44,530 nucleotides of DNA from Limisphaerales bacterium (GCA_025362675.1 JANYFN010000305.1:1-44530), one strand, 5' to 3'. Numbered from the stretch's first letter, positions 14,684-25,800 are shown. Program-made: numbers and translations. The notes: generated from the sequence alone by a model not told the origin.

Positions 14684-17437
14684 TCAAAGCCGATTGGCGC
14701 GCAAACGGAAGAAAGCGCCAGTGTTTGTCGCCACTGGCAGCACAGCGCGCAAGGTATTCCATTGATTTGTGCCTTGATCCACCGTGCTCGCGAGTTGCAC
14801 ATAATTCGTCCCCGCGAACCAGTTTCTCAAATCCGGCGACCACTCGCCAATCAAAGTAACATCCGTAGCAGTTTTCGACTGCAGAAAACTGATCTGAAAA
14901 AAATCGTTGGTAACCGACGGCAAAAATGGATTCGCGTCCGCTGATTTGGGCGAATGCCCCAAACCGTATTCCAAAAGATTTGGCAGACCATCGTGATCTG
15001 CATCCGCTCCGTCGCCACTGACGAGCGTATTCGTTAGCTCAGACGAGTTAAAGTTTTGGCGCAGCCAGTTATTGATTGGTCGGTCATTTATAAAGGCAGA
15101 AGCACTGTTTAGGTTGGTCAGCCCGTAGTTGGCCGATGACGTCAACGTGACGGTTACGGTGACTTGATTCGTCGCAAGATTATTTCCCAGCGGTGAGATA
15201 ATCATATTCGTCGCCAAAGTTCCCGCCTGAATGGTGATACTGCCGGGCAATGCGGCGTAGTCCGTGCCAGGTGTCGCGGTGCCACTGACAGAATAGTTCA
15301 CCGTCAGCGGTGCAGTGAGAACACCATTGGGGCAAATGATGGTGAAGCGTGCCTTGTTGGTGCCGAATTCTCCGCCAATCGCGTCACTGGCAACAATCTG
15401 CACGAAGGGCAAGCTCGTCAACGGATTTGGCGCGATGTTGCCGAGCGGCATCCAGCGCACAGCGTTCGCAATGACATAGCCAGTCGTGCCTGCATTGCTG
15501 ATGGTCACACTGCTACTGGTGCCGATGTTGAAATAATTGCTGGAGGCGACCTTCACCCAGTTGGTGCAGTTGATTTGCTGATTGATGAAAACAACATTTG
15601 TGGCTGAATCACTCGCGACGCGCACCGGCGCGTTATTCGCACGATTGGGATCATAGACCCACCAGACATATACATCATAATAACCATTCGTAGTGATCGT
15701 CGGGTTGAAGCGCACGAATTTCGTTCCCTTGCCCGCGTTGCCATCATGCCAGTAAGGGCCATTCGGCAACGGCCAGCCACCGCTGTTTGCGCCGGTCGTC
15801 CACGCGCCGCCGACGGTGACTCCGGGGGTGGTGCTAACCGTCATGACGATGCCATTAGTGTCCACGCTTTGAACGCTGCCCCACTTCAGGATTTGTCCAT
15901 CCGCCAGCAATTGTGCCGCGAGCTTTTGATAATTCACCGATTGCACCGGCACGCTATCATCGATCGCGAACGCGGCCGCTGTGCCCGCACTTTGGCTGGT
16001 CATCATGAACACGGGTTCCATGCGCACAGAGGCGAAACCGACGTGGCTGGCTGACAGCGCAAAGGTGCAAAACAAATTCCGGCACTGACCGACTTTAGGA
16101 ACAATTGACCGATAGCTCACCGGATAAGGATACGGCACGGAAGTGCCGATGCTGCCCTCCCAGATCGCAACGCCATTCATAGCCAGATGCGCCGACGGAT
16201 GACAGTCGAGCGGGTAACTGGCGAGCGAAATCGAATCCGGCGCGGCACGCAAGCTCTGCGCGTCCTGCTGTTGCAACACATAATCGCTGACCATCCGCCG
16301 GGCTTCGCGGATATACATCGTGTAAGGCCAGCCACCATTGTCTTGGAATTCATCTTTCGCGTAGCCCCACGACTGCATGTTCGTCCGCACATTGATGGGA
16401 ACGTTAGTGCTGGTCCCGAGATAATAAAGCAGGCCGCTGATGTAATCCTTGTGCTGCTGGTAAATCAGTTGACGCCCCGCGTAGGTATTCGTCGGGTAAG
16501 TGTAATTGTAGCCAATAAAATCAGTGGAAACGTCCGCATAGGCGTTGATGTCGGTCTTGCCGTTGGGAATGATGGTTTGCACATCAATCAACCGGTTCAG
16601 CGGCACTGAGCCATTCGTCGCGACGTAGGCATTGATATAGCGATGCAGCAACTCGTAAGTCGCCTCGGAATAATTCGTGGGCGCGGTGATGGCGATTTGG
16701 TTCGTCAAATTCTGTGTCAGGCAAAGGCGAAAATTGTAAGTCTGCATCCGCTGATCCCCCGCGCCGGTGGTGCCGGGAGCGTTCGTCTGCAACAACGGCA
16801 ACAAACCGCTCGCGGGATTTCCCGGAATCACATAGGGGTCGCAGCGGTAAAAAACGCTGTTCACAAAAACACCCGCTAGCGATTCGCCATAAGTGCTGGA
16901 ACTTTCCCGCCCCCAGGTAAAACTGACGCCGGATTGCGCCATCAAATCGCCTTCGTAGGTGGCGTCAATGAATTGCTTCGCGCGGAAAACCGAGCCGTCA
17001 TTCATCGTGACTTGGGTGATGATCAAATTAGACATCGTGACTGAAGTGAGTTGCAAGTTCGTATAAACCGGCACGCCCACTTCGCTCAACATCTGTAAAA
17101 ATGTCTGTTCCGCGACGTGTGGCTCAAAATAATAAACTGGATTCGTCGAGCCATAAGCAGCTCCGACCCGCGAATAAAATTCGGCGGCGAGTCCGCCGAT
17201 AGAAGCCACGTTCCCTTTGTCGGTCACGCCGAGACCGCTCGCGGTCATGCCACCGACGTGATTGTTCACACAGATCAGCACCACGTTTTTTCCGAGCCGC
17301 GCTGCTGCGACCGCTGCGGTCACGCCACCGGAAGTGCCACCATACACGCAAACGTCGGTATCCACTGACACTGGCGCGGCAGCAGCAAAATGAACCACGC
17401 ACGTCAGCAGGTAAAAAAGTTGGGGAAAATATTTCAC
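14684..17437 (-). CDS. Secreted FAD-dependent oxidoreductase with golvesin-like and Calx-beta-like C-terminal domains
   Basis: Signal peptide, VDTDVCVYGGTSGGVTAAVAAARLGKNVVLI FAD-binding motif, golvesin-like FNPTITTNGYYDVYVWWVYDPNRANNAPVRV..., Calx-beta-like YSVSGTATPGTDYAALPGSITIQAGT. Confidence 0.85.
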   Translation of the reverse strand: MKYFPQLFYLLTCVVHFAAAAPVSVDTDVCVYGGTSGGVTAAVAAARLGKNVVLICVNNHVGGMTASGLGVTDKGNVASIGGLAAEFYSRVGAAYGSTNPVYYFEPHVAEQTFLQMLSEVGVPVYTNLQLTSVTMSNLIITQVTMNDGSVFRAKQFIDATYEGDLMAQSGVSFTWGRESSSTYGESLAGVFVNSVFYRCDPYVIPGNPASGLLPLLQTNAPGTTGAGDQRMQTYNFRLCLTQNLTNQIAITAPTNYSEATYELLHRYINAYVATNGSVPLNRLIDVQTIIPNGKTDINAYADVSTDFIGYNYTYPTNTYAGRQLIYQQHKDYISGLLYYLGTSTNVPINVRTNMQSWGYAKDEFQDNGGWPYTMYIREARRMVSDYVLQQQDAQSLRAAPDSISLASYPLDCHPSAHLAMNGVAIWEGSIGTSVPYPYPVSYRSIVPKVGQCRNLFCTFALSASHVGFASVRMEPVFMMTSQSAGTAAAFAIDDSVPVQSVNYQKLAAQLLADGQILKWGSVQSVDTNGIVMTVSTTPGVTVGGAWTTGANSGGWPLPNGPYWHDGNAGKGTKFVRFNPTITTNGYYDVYVWWVYDPNRANNAPVRVASDSATNVVFINQQINCTNWVKVASSNYFNIGTSSSVTISNAGTTGYVIANAVRWMPLGNIAPNPLTSLPFVQIVASDAIGGEFGTNKARFTIICPNGVLTAPLTVNYSVSGTATPGTDYAALPGSITIQAGTLATNMIISPLGNNLATNQVTVTVTLTSSANYGLTNLNSASAFINDRPINNWLRQNFNSSELTNTLVSGDGADADHDGLPNLLEYGLGHSPKSADANPFLPSVTNDFFQISFLQSKTATDVTLIGEWSPDLRNWFAGTNYVQLASTVDQGTNQWNTLRAVLPVATNTGAFFRLRANRL

Positions 17438-17443
17438 AGAGAA

Positions 17444-19171
17444 TTATTTCATCGCTAAATCTTTAGGCCATTCCAGCCGCACGCCATCGTTGCGGAGCAG
17501 TTTTTGGAAGTCAGCGAGAACATCAGATTTCTTCAAAACTTCACGTGGCATTTTTTTGTGCGCGACGCAAAACGCCGCGAGTGTTCCGGCGGCTTCACCA
17601 ACATTCCATTCCACCGGATGCAGGCGATAACAACCATTCGTGAGATGCGTGACCCCGAGATTCTTGCTAGCAGCCAAAAGATTTTCCACACGACGCGGGA
17701 TAAGTGCCCCAAGCGGAATTTGAAACGGCAGTGTGCCGCCGAAGTTCGCGTGATCGCCGCGTGTCGTGATGTGCAGATCCATCGCGTAATGACCAATGCC
17801 GACGGAATCCGCAAACTGAACCGCGCGAACCTGTTCTTTTTTTAAACCCGTTTCCGCCATGCGCGCCGCTGTGGTGACGTGTTGTTCCAAAACGGTGAAA
17901 TCAGCTTTGAGGCGACGGCCTTCGCGGATGTAAGGATACTTCGCCAATCCGTCCGCAGTCCCCACCATATCGGGGCGCAAGCGCAAACCTTTCCAACCGG
18001 TCCCGCCATCCGGTCGCGGCGCCTCGGTCTGCAGCCAATAAAACAGGGAAAGACTCATCTGTTTCGCAGCGGCAATATGTTTCCTCGCCTCGGCGTCGCT
18101 GACATCACAAATCCGGCCGAAAGAATAATCATTCTGCGGCCAGTTCACGATGGTCATGTCTCCGCGATAAAAACCTGGCTGAAAATTATCGCGGTCGGCG
18201 ATGCGGCGATACGTAAAAAAGCCTGTGCGCGCCTCGGGATCGAAACCGATTTTCTTGGACGCACTCTCGTCAAAATTCAGAACGTGATAATTTTTCTGAG
18301 CGCTCGTGCTGAAAGTGAAATTGCGCCAATAATCATAATCGCGTGGCTTGTCCAGCGTATGATCTTCGCCCGGTAGATAATCCATGACGAAACACATCGT
18401 GAAGCCCTGCAAATTATCCGGCTCGGCCACGGCTTTGGCGTGCGACTCACCAGTCTCAGACTTGGCCTCTGCGCCAACCGCGTATTCCGTTTTCGTGAGC
18501 GGCAACAGGTCTCCCTGCTCGGTCGCATCACAAAAAAACGGGGCCCGCAAAATGGTTTCGTGACCAGAATCTAGATCCAAAATGGCGACAGCTTCCACGC
18601 GGTCGCCGGTGGTCGCGGCGGAAATCGCCTTGTGCCGCAAGCGGATTTTGATTTGTCCGTTGCCCAGAAACGGCGCGAGCATTTCATAGAGCGATGCCAG
18701 CGCCACGCGCGGTTCGCCACCGATCGCGGAGACCCAGCAATTGCCGGGATTGAATAATTTTTTTGCCCGCGCGGCGTCGGTCAGTGGATAATTTCGCCGG
18801 TAAAAATCACGGATGCCGGTGCGGAATTTTTGATAGCTCGCCGTAGCTCCAATCGTTTCGATCCACCTATTTTCATCTGGCGGCACGGCCTGCTGCGTCA
18901 CCTGCCCACCGATCCAATCGGTTTCCTCCGTCAGGATGACATTGAGACCATTCCGCGCGGCCGCCAGCGCTGAAGCGATGCCGCCCAAACCACCACCAAG
19001 GATGACGAGGTCGGTGGAGATTTCCGTCGCGCGTTTCTTTACGTGAGCGACGCTCCCTTGCGGCGTAGCGCAACCCGTGAGCACTGCGGGCGACGCGAGC
19101 ACTAGTGGTGCCGCCAGCCCGATACTTTTCAGGAAGTTGCGCCGGTCAAATTGGGCGTGGATATTTTTCAT
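17444..19171 (-). CDS. Tat-exported FAD-dependent oxidoreductase, putative lipoprotein
   Basis: N-terminal DRRNFLKSIGLAAPLVLASPAVLTGC (twin-arginine plus lipobox-like) and ISTDLVILGGGLGGIASALAAARNGLNVILTEETDWIGGQ. Confidence 0.85.
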   Translation of the reverse strand: MKNIHAQFDRRNFLKSIGLAAPLVLASPAVLTGCATPQGSVAHVKKRATEISTDLVILGGGLGGIASALAAARNGLNVILTEETDWIGGQVTQQAVPPDENRWIETIGATASYQKFRTGIRDFYRRNYPLTDAARAKKLFNPGNCWVSAIGGEPRVALASLYEMLAPFLGNGQIKIRLRHKAISAATTGDRVEAVAILDLDSGHETILRAPFFCDATEQGDLLPLTKTEYAVGAEAKSETGESHAKAVAEPDNLQGFTMCFVMDYLPGEDHTLDKPRDYDYWRNFTFSTSAQKNYHVLNFDESASKKIGFDPEARTGFFTYRRIADRDNFQPGFYRGDMTIVNWPQNDYSFGRICDVSDAEARKHIAAAKQMSLSLFYWLQTEAPRPDGGTGWKGLRLRPDMVGTADGLAKYPYIREGRRLKADFTVLEQHVTTAARMAETGLKKEQVRAVQFADSVGIGHYAMDLHITTRGDHANFGGTLPFQIPLGALIPRRVENLLAASKNLGVTHLTNGCYRLHPVEWNVGEAAGTLAAFCVAHKKMPREVLKKSDVLADFQKLLRNDGVRLEWPKDLAMK

Positions 19172-20626
19172 TTAGGTTCGCCAGAAAACTTTCTTTCGGG
19201 TCAGCCAACTGACGGTGACGGCCATGAGTAACGTGATAATGGCTCCCTTCCAAAACCCGCGCCACGGCGTGGTCGCAAAGTGTGTCAGCATCACGTCCGC
19301 GCCGATGAGCGCGAGCACGGGCGTGATGAAATTATTGATGCCCGCATAAGCGATCATCGGGTTCTGGCCATTATCAATCAACAACCGCAACCGCCGCTTT
19401 TGATTCCATACATCAATCAAAATGCTGAAGGCGATGAGCATGCAAATCGCCAAACCGGACGTGACAAAATAATAGCTCAACGTCGGATGATCTTTCTTGA
19501 TGCCACCCTCCCACGGTTCAAAGACCAGACCGATAACGAGCCAGTAAGTTCCCCACTGAAACAGTTTTTTGAAAAGTTTTTCCGTTTCGTTAAGCGGATG
19601 GCGCAGCAGCAACCCGGCAAGCAAACACAATCCGAAATCCAACAAAGTAGTTTCCAGCAGCCACCGCGCTTTAAGGCCCACGAGGGTGACCAGCACGAGC
19701 GCAATCATCGTCACGAAGATCATCCCATAGTGGAAGAGCGACCAGTTTTTTACAGTGGACATTTTTTCCGGCGCTGTGTCGCGGCGAGTCCAACGCAGAA
19801 TTAAATCTCCGGCGATAGTGCCGGGGATGACAATGGAAAGGTATTGCATGTAGTAGAGCCGGAAAATCCACGAAGTCCACGGGCTATGCTCGGTGGCGCT
19901 CCACAGATCATGCACCCAGCCATCCGTGGGCACGGGTAGGTTTGACAGGCGGATGGCGAAAATAATTCCCAGCACACCGAGCCGCAGCAAAAGATTTTCG
20001 CGGGTGAACATCCAAACGAGCGAACCGAACACCGCCATATTCGTCAGCACAATGATGATGATGTCGCTGCGCGTGATATTGAAACCGGAGCCGTCGGGAT
20101 AAACGGTGAACACGCAAAAAAGAATCGCCGCGAGCCAACCCACGCTACGCGTGGAAATTTTAAGCGCGCGCGGCCAGGCTTCCGGCAAGCGGGTCAGGAT
20201 CGGAAATAAAATAAAAAAGCCCAGCAGTGCCAGCCACCACGTCGCCATCGTGGGATGATGATTCATCGTGTAGGGGCGAATGAGCTGCACGAACAACGCG
20301 AAGAATCCAAGCAGAAAGCCGCGTTCGGCTACGAACAAAAATAATTTCCACGGTGAGGTTTTATTTTCCATCCGCCGCGACAAAGCGAGGGGAAACGCCG
20401 CCCCCATCGCGAACAAAAAAAATGGGAACACCAAATCCACCCACGAAATGCCGGGCAAGGTTCCGACCCATTGAAAACTCGGCGGCGGTTCCTGCGCGTG
20501 ATACATCCATGCCGGAAGCGCATTTTCATCAAATGGCATCTGCCCGGAAAGCAGCATCGCCAGAATCGCCAACCCGCGCAGGGCGTCGAGCGCGAGCGCA
20601 CGATTCTGGCCGATGGCTGGATTCAC
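19172..20626 (-). CDS. DUF5009 / heparan-alpha-glucosaminide N-acetyltransferase-like membrane acyltransferase
   Basis: ALDALRGLAILAMLLSGQMPF..GISWVDLVFPFFLFAMGAAFPLAL and multiple TM segments. GTG start overlapping the upstream stop (GTGA). Confidence 0.8.
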   Translation of the reverse strand: MNPAIGQNRALALDALRGLAILAMLLSGQMPFDENALPAWMYHAQEPPPSFQWVGTLPGISWVDLVFPFFLFAMGAAFPLALSRRMENKTSPWKLFLFVAERGFLLGFFALFVQLIRPYTMNHHPTMATWWLALLGFFILFPILTRLPEAWPRALKISTRSVGWLAAILFCVFTVYPDGSGFNITRSDIIIIVLTNMAVFGSLVWMFTRENLLLRLGVLGIIFAIRLSNLPVPTDGWVHDLWSATEHSPWTSWIFRLYYMQYLSIVIPGTIAGDLILRWTRRDTAPEKMSTVKNWSLFHYGMIFVTMIALVLVTLVGLKARWLLETTLLDFGLCLLAGLLLRHPLNETEKLFKKLFQWGTYWLVIGLVFEPWEGGIKKDHPTLSYYFVTSGLAICMLIAFSILIDVWNQKRRLRLLIDNGQNPMIAYAGINNFITPVLALIGADVMLTHFATTPWRGFWKGAIITLLMAVTVSWLTRKKVFWRT

Positions 20627-21480
20627 ACTTTGCCGAGGTCTTTCAATTTTTCAAACGTGCGCCGGACGGTCTCAATCGGCTTGGCGCTCGTCTCGTGTTC
20701 CACGACATACCACTCGGTGTTGCCGCGATGCTCGCAAAATTCAAAGACGCCGGGCCAATTGATCTTGTCCTCGCCAATGATGGCGTCGGGGCCGCCGCCA
20801 TTCGGCTTGATGTGAATGGTGCGAACACGGCCCGGATATTTGTTGAGGATGACGACGGGGTCTTGTCCGCCGTCGCGGCAATTGCTCGTGTCGAGTTGCA
20901 TGATGACTTCCTTTTTCGTGTTGCCGAAAAATGTATCCCAAGCGGGTTCGCCTTCGATCAATTCAAAGTCGTGCTTGTGGGCGTGGTAGCCGGTGAACAA
21001 ACCGAGCGGCGCGAGTTTATCGGCCAGATCATTGAACATTTTCGCGTGGGCGAGCCATTCAGCGCGCGTCTTGCCGGTCATGTAAGGGCAGATGATAAAT
21101 TTGTTGCCGATGATCTGATTGAACTCAATCGTGGCGTCAATTTTGTCCGGCTGCAGATCGGCGAATTGCGTATGGGTGCCGCAGGTGACGAGACCGTTGT
21201 CATCAATCATCTGGCGGACTTCCTTCGCGGAAAGTCCCCAATAGCCAGCAAATTCAACACCTTTGTAGCCAATCTGCGCGACCTGTGCGACGGTGCCGTG
21301 AAAATCCGCCTTGCACTCGTTGCGCACGGAATACAGTTCGAGGCCGACGGAAATTTTCTTTTTTCGGGAAGAAAAAGGTTTGATGTTCGCGCAACCGGCC
21401 AGGCCCAGCGATGCGCCCGCGAGACCGAGCGCGGAGAGTTGGAGGAACTGACGACGAGGAAGTGTTTTGGTTTTGTTCAT
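20623..21480 (-). CDS. Tat-exported sugar phosphate isomerase/epimerase-type TIM-barrel protein, putative lipoprotein
   Basis: PRRQFLQLSALGLAGASLGLAGC leader and VGLELYSVRNECKADFHGTVAQVAQIGYKGVEFAGYWG...GYHAHKHDFEL...IHIKPNGGG (Xylose isomerase-like TIM barrel). Confidence 0.87.
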   Translation of the reverse strand: MNKTKTLPRRQFLQLSALGLAGASLGLAGCANIKPFSSRKKKISVGLELYSVRNECKADFHGTVAQVAQIGYKGVEFAGYWGLSAKEVRQMIDDNGLVTCGTHTQFADLQPDKIDATIEFNQIIGNKFIICPYMTGKTRAEWLAHAKMFNDLADKLAPLGLFTGYHAHKHDFELIEGEPAWDTFFGNTKKEVIMQLDTSNCRDGGQDPVVILNKYPGRVRTIHIKPNGGGPDAIIGEDKINWPGVFEFCEHRGNTEWYVVEHETSAKPIETVRRTFEKLKDLGKV

Positions 21481-21494
21481 ATTCAAATTATTTT

Positions 21495-22817
21495 TTACCC
21501 ACGGCGCATATAAGGCAAGTGCCAAGGCTTACGATATTTCACGCTGACCATTTTATCAGCCTCGTGATCGCCGACAACTTTTTCGGCAACATCGTCCCAA
21601 ACCACTTTGCGACCAGTGCGATATGCGATGTTCCCCAAGTGCGCGAGCGTGGAAATGCGGTGGCCGATCTCAAGATTCAGCGCCGGCTGCTGGCGTGATT
21701 TGCAGCAATCGAGAAAATTACGAACGTGCGCCGGGCGCGGATCGCCCGAGCCTTTCTTTTTCTGTGATGGAATATTCGCTTTCTTCGGCTCGGTCACAAT
21801 TTCATACCCAGCGTCATTGAGGATAATGTTTCCTTCCGTGCCGTGCCATTCAATGCCCCAGGCACGATTGTTCAGACCATTGTTGATCCCGGCGCGATGC
21901 TCCCAGATCACCTGACAGCTTTTGTAATCGTAAACCGTCACGAGCGAATCAGGCGTTTCGGAATCATCATCCAAAATAAATTTTCCACCCGCCGCCGTCA
22001 CCGACTTCGGATTTTCCGGCGGCAACCCCATTGAAACCATGTTGAGCAGATGCACGCCCCAATCCGTCATCAAGCCGCCGGCGTAATCCCAGAACCAACG
22101 GAAATTGAAATGAAAACGATTCGGATTGAATTCATGAAACGGCGCCGGCCCCAACCACATATCATAATCCACACCGGCGGGAACCGGTCCGTTGGCGACG
22201 TGACCGATGCTCGGAAGCCAATCGAGAAACGCCCACGCTCGCGCGAGACTGACTTTCCCTAGTTTACCGGACTTGATGATCTCCGCTGCCTCGATGATGT
22301 GCGCCGCACTGCGCCATTGCGAGCCCATCTGCACGACGCGATTGTATTTTTTCGCGGCCTCCAGCATCGCACGACCTTCATCAATCGTTTTCGCCAACGG
22401 CTTCTCGACATAGATATCTTTGCCCGCCTGCGCGGCCATCACCATCGGCAACGCGTGCCAATGATCCGGCGTGGCGATCAACACCACATCCACATCTTTG
22501 CGATCGAGAACGTGCCGGAAATCTTTGACGGTGTCCGGTTTTTTACGGTTATTGTCTGCGCAGATTTCAATGCCCTTTGCAAGCCGCGCATCGTCAATAT
22601 CCGCGATCACCGCGCACTCAATTTCAGGATTGCCGAAAAAACATTTCAGGTCGCCCTGCCCCATGCCGCCGCAGCCAATGAGACCGAGGCGGATTTTGTC
22701 ATTTGCTCCCGGCTCGCCTGCGCGGGCGACCCGGATGAACGGCGATTGAAACGTGCCCGCGGCAATCGCGGCCAGTGCCGATTGACCGATGAATTTTCTA
22801 CGAGTGATTTCAGACAT
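21495..22817 (-). CDS. Tat-exported Gfo/Idh/MocA-family oxidoreductase
   Basis: Leader MSEITRRKFIGQSALAAIAAGTFQSPF; IRLGLIGCGGMGQGDLKCFF; DVVLIATPDHWHALPMVMAAQAGKDIYVEKPLAKTIDEGRAML. Confidence 0.92.
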   Translation of the reverse strand: MSEITRRKFIGQSALAAIAAGTFQSPFIRVARAGEPGANDKIRLGLIGCGGMGQGDLKCFFGNPEIECAVIADIDDARLAKGIEICADNNRKKPDTVKDFRHVLDRKDVDVVLIATPDHWHALPMVMAAQAGKDIYVEKPLAKTIDEGRAMLEAAKKYNRVVQMGSQWRSAAHIIEAAEIIKSGKLGKVSLARAWAFLDWLPSIGHVANGPVPAGVDYDMWLGPAPFHEFNPNRFHFNFRWFWDYAGGLMTDWGVHLLNMVSMGLPPENPKSVTAAGGKFILDDDSETPDSLVTVYDYKSCQVIWEHRAGINNGLNNRAWGIEWHGTEGNIILNDAGYEIVTEPKKANIPSQKKKGSGDPRPAHVRNFLDCCKSRQQPALNLEIGHRISTLAHLGNIAYRTGRKVVWDDVAEKVVGDHEADKMVSVKYRKPWHLPYMRRG

Positions 22818-22880
22818 TTTAAAAATGTTCCCACCGCCAGAAACAGGCCGACGGCGGGATGCGTTCGTTGTTAGCTCAAT

Positions 22881-25800
22881 TTATTGGCTGACGACGCGAT
22901 AAAACTTCGCGGCTCCACTGGCGGAGTTATCCGTGTAGGAAGCTGTTGGATTTGACGTTGTCACCGGCGACCCCAAATTTGTCCAACCCGAGAGCAAGTT
23001 GGTGGTGGTTTGGACTCGATAACTGTGACCGACAAAGACGTTGTTCCAGTTGATGGTCACATTACCCGGCGCGTAGGCGATGCTAGTGATGGTCACGGCG
23101 GGTGCATTGGGCGCACCGTAAGTAAGGGCAGTTATGCCATTATTGATGTCCAACGCAAATCCGTAGCCAGCCCTGAGAGTGGCAACGGAATTCAACTGAA
23201 CGTTAAGATTGTTCGAGCCGAAGAATGCCTGATCTACCAGTGCGGGCGGATTGGAGTTGCCGCTCAAGAGGAGGAGCTGGAAGTCGTTCGGAGTATCGCT
23301 GAAATTTACGCCACCGAGGATGTTGGCGTTAGCGTCCACGCCGATGCCGCCAAAGGCCGACGGAACCAGTGATCCATTGAAGAAATCATAGACCACCGTG
23401 CCGGTCCAAGGCGTGGTGTTGGTGTTGAAGGACACAAGGCGGAGATCATAGCCGGGACTCTTGGTCCAAAACGTGTTGCCGACTCCGAATGCGATGCCCT
23501 GGCCACTGAAACCGAGCGGCACGCCAGAAACCGCAATGACGTTCGGAGTTAGATTACCAGAGGTATCGGATGTGAAGAGAACCACGTTAGTGCCATTCCA
23601 AGAACCGATCAAGACTTGAGCACTGCCGTCACTGACGTTGCCGCGCACGGTCATGGTATCGCCCCAGCGGTCACCGGAACCATTGCCAGGATCGCCGTTG
23701 ACATAACTCTGGGTGCTGGGGCCGTTGCCAACGGAAATGGGCGGATTCCACTCGGTGATCGAGTAAGTTCCCGAGCCGCCGACACCCGCCAAGTTTCCGG
23801 CAAAAAGATAGCCGTCATCGCTGATGCCAACCTGATCGAAGAACCAGCCGTTGTAGCCGGAAGTGGGCACACCGAGCACATTCATGTCGCCGAGATAGGC
23901 GCCATTGGTAGCATTCAAAACGTGCAGGTTGTTATGATCGGCCACCACGAGTTGCAGCGTGTTCGTATCAAAGGCCAGACCACGAGTTTGATAGGAGGTT
24001 CCATCTAGGAAACCCAAGCTACCGCCGCCAGGGATCGTCCAGAGTTGCGTGACCACCAAGCTGGTTGTAGGCAGCAAAACGGTAAGCAAGGCCGGCGGCG
24101 CGCTGGTGACGTATCCACCAACGTTATGCACAATCACCCGGTAGTAACCCGCCGACGCCAACTGAGGATAATTGAGCGTGTAGCTGCTCGCGGTAGCAGC
24201 GCTCAGATTGGCGAACGGTCCGTTGCTCGCGGTGCTGAACTGCCACTGGTAGTAAAGTGGCAGTGAGCCGGAAACGGTGACGTTGAAGGTGAGCGCCGAG
24301 TTATTAGTGTAGCTGCTCTGACTCGCTGGCGCGGTGGTCACTACCGGTGGCGTGGTGGGCGGCGTGGCATAGGTCAGTGCGATGATCCCATTGTTGCAAT
24401 CGAGCGCAAACAATTTGGGATACTTAATCGCAATGGCACCGACGGAATTTCCGTTGGCCTGATAGGTCGGGAAGAAGGATTGGTTGAACAGCACCGGGGC
24501 GTCGGAAGTGCCGGTGAGCTGGAATAGTTTCAAGTCATGCGGATTATCGCCCAGATCTAGTCCGGCGAGAATGTTGTTCGCCAGATCCGCCGAAATAGCC
24601 GTCATGTAGGTAGGCGTCTTAGCTGGATTCGGATAATCCAGCAGCACCCCGCCAACATTGTTCACGGGGTCAATGCCGATCACATAGAGATGGCTAAGAT
24701 TGTTTTTTGCATAAATCGTATTGCCCGCGCCGAAAGCGATTCCCAAACCGGCAAAACCAGCGGGCGCATTACTGATTCCGATGACTTGTCCGTTGAAGTT
24801 GATGCCGTCGGAAGTTGTCAGCAGCGCGATGTTAGTGCCGGCACGCGAGCCAAGAATAACTTGGGTATTGGCACCAGAACCGCGCACCGCCATCGTGTCA
24901 CCCCAACGGTCAACCGCGCCTAAAACTCCAGAAGTATCTTGGAACGCAACGGTGCTCGCGGCGTTGGTGACCGGCCCAGCCCAGCGATACAACGTGAAGC
25001 CGGCTCCGCCGGCAAGCACAAGATTGCCCGCATACACTGCATCGTCATCCGCAATGCCCACTTGGTCCAAAGCAAACGTTCCGCCCGTGACGCCGGACAT
25101 ACTTAAAGTGCCGATGTTGGTGCCGGTGGTGCCGTCTAAGATATAAAGTCCCGGACTTCTGCTGGCCACCACCACGCGATTGCTGTTGACGTCATAGGCG
25201 AGACCACGGTTGTCATCACCGGTAGTGAGATAACTGTAACCTGTCGCACCCGGAGCAATGCTCCAATTTTGGGTTACCACCGTGCTGGTAACTGGAATCA
25301 AAATAGCTACTTGCACCGGGGAACTAGTGACCGCGCCCACTATGTTGGTGATAAGGACCTCGTAGTAATTGGTGCCAGCGGTGATCGTCAAGGTATTCGT
25401 CGTGGCCCCCGGAATGTTCGTGAAAGTGCCGCTGGCGCTGTTGTTGACGCTGGCGAGCCATTGATATTTCAGCGGCGTGGTGCCGGTGGCGGAAACGGAT
25501 AATTTATTTGAAAGATAGGCCGTTGCACCAGCCGGCGCAGTGGTGATTGTCGGCGGCACCGGCGGAATATTGGTGATGGCAAAGCCAAACAGTGCGTTGC
25601 CCGTATTGTAAGCATAAATAACATTAGTATTGCCCGCACCGCCGAGCGCGGCCGCCCCAGTGGCATTGCCACCGTTGTAGCTCTGACTGGCATTAGTAGT
25701 GCAAAGGGCAGTCAAACCACCGGCGACATTTCCGCCGCTATAAAGTGAAATCGGCATGGAACTAACACCCACCCCAACAGCAGCCAGTAACCCACTGCCG

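Noticed and set aside
20353-21513. 386-aa plus-strand ORF
   Set aside because: Lies antisense to the well-supported DUF5009 and TIM-barrel genes, with low-complexity Arg/Ala/Pro-rich sequence and no family resemblance; a shadow ORF of GC-rich coding DNA.
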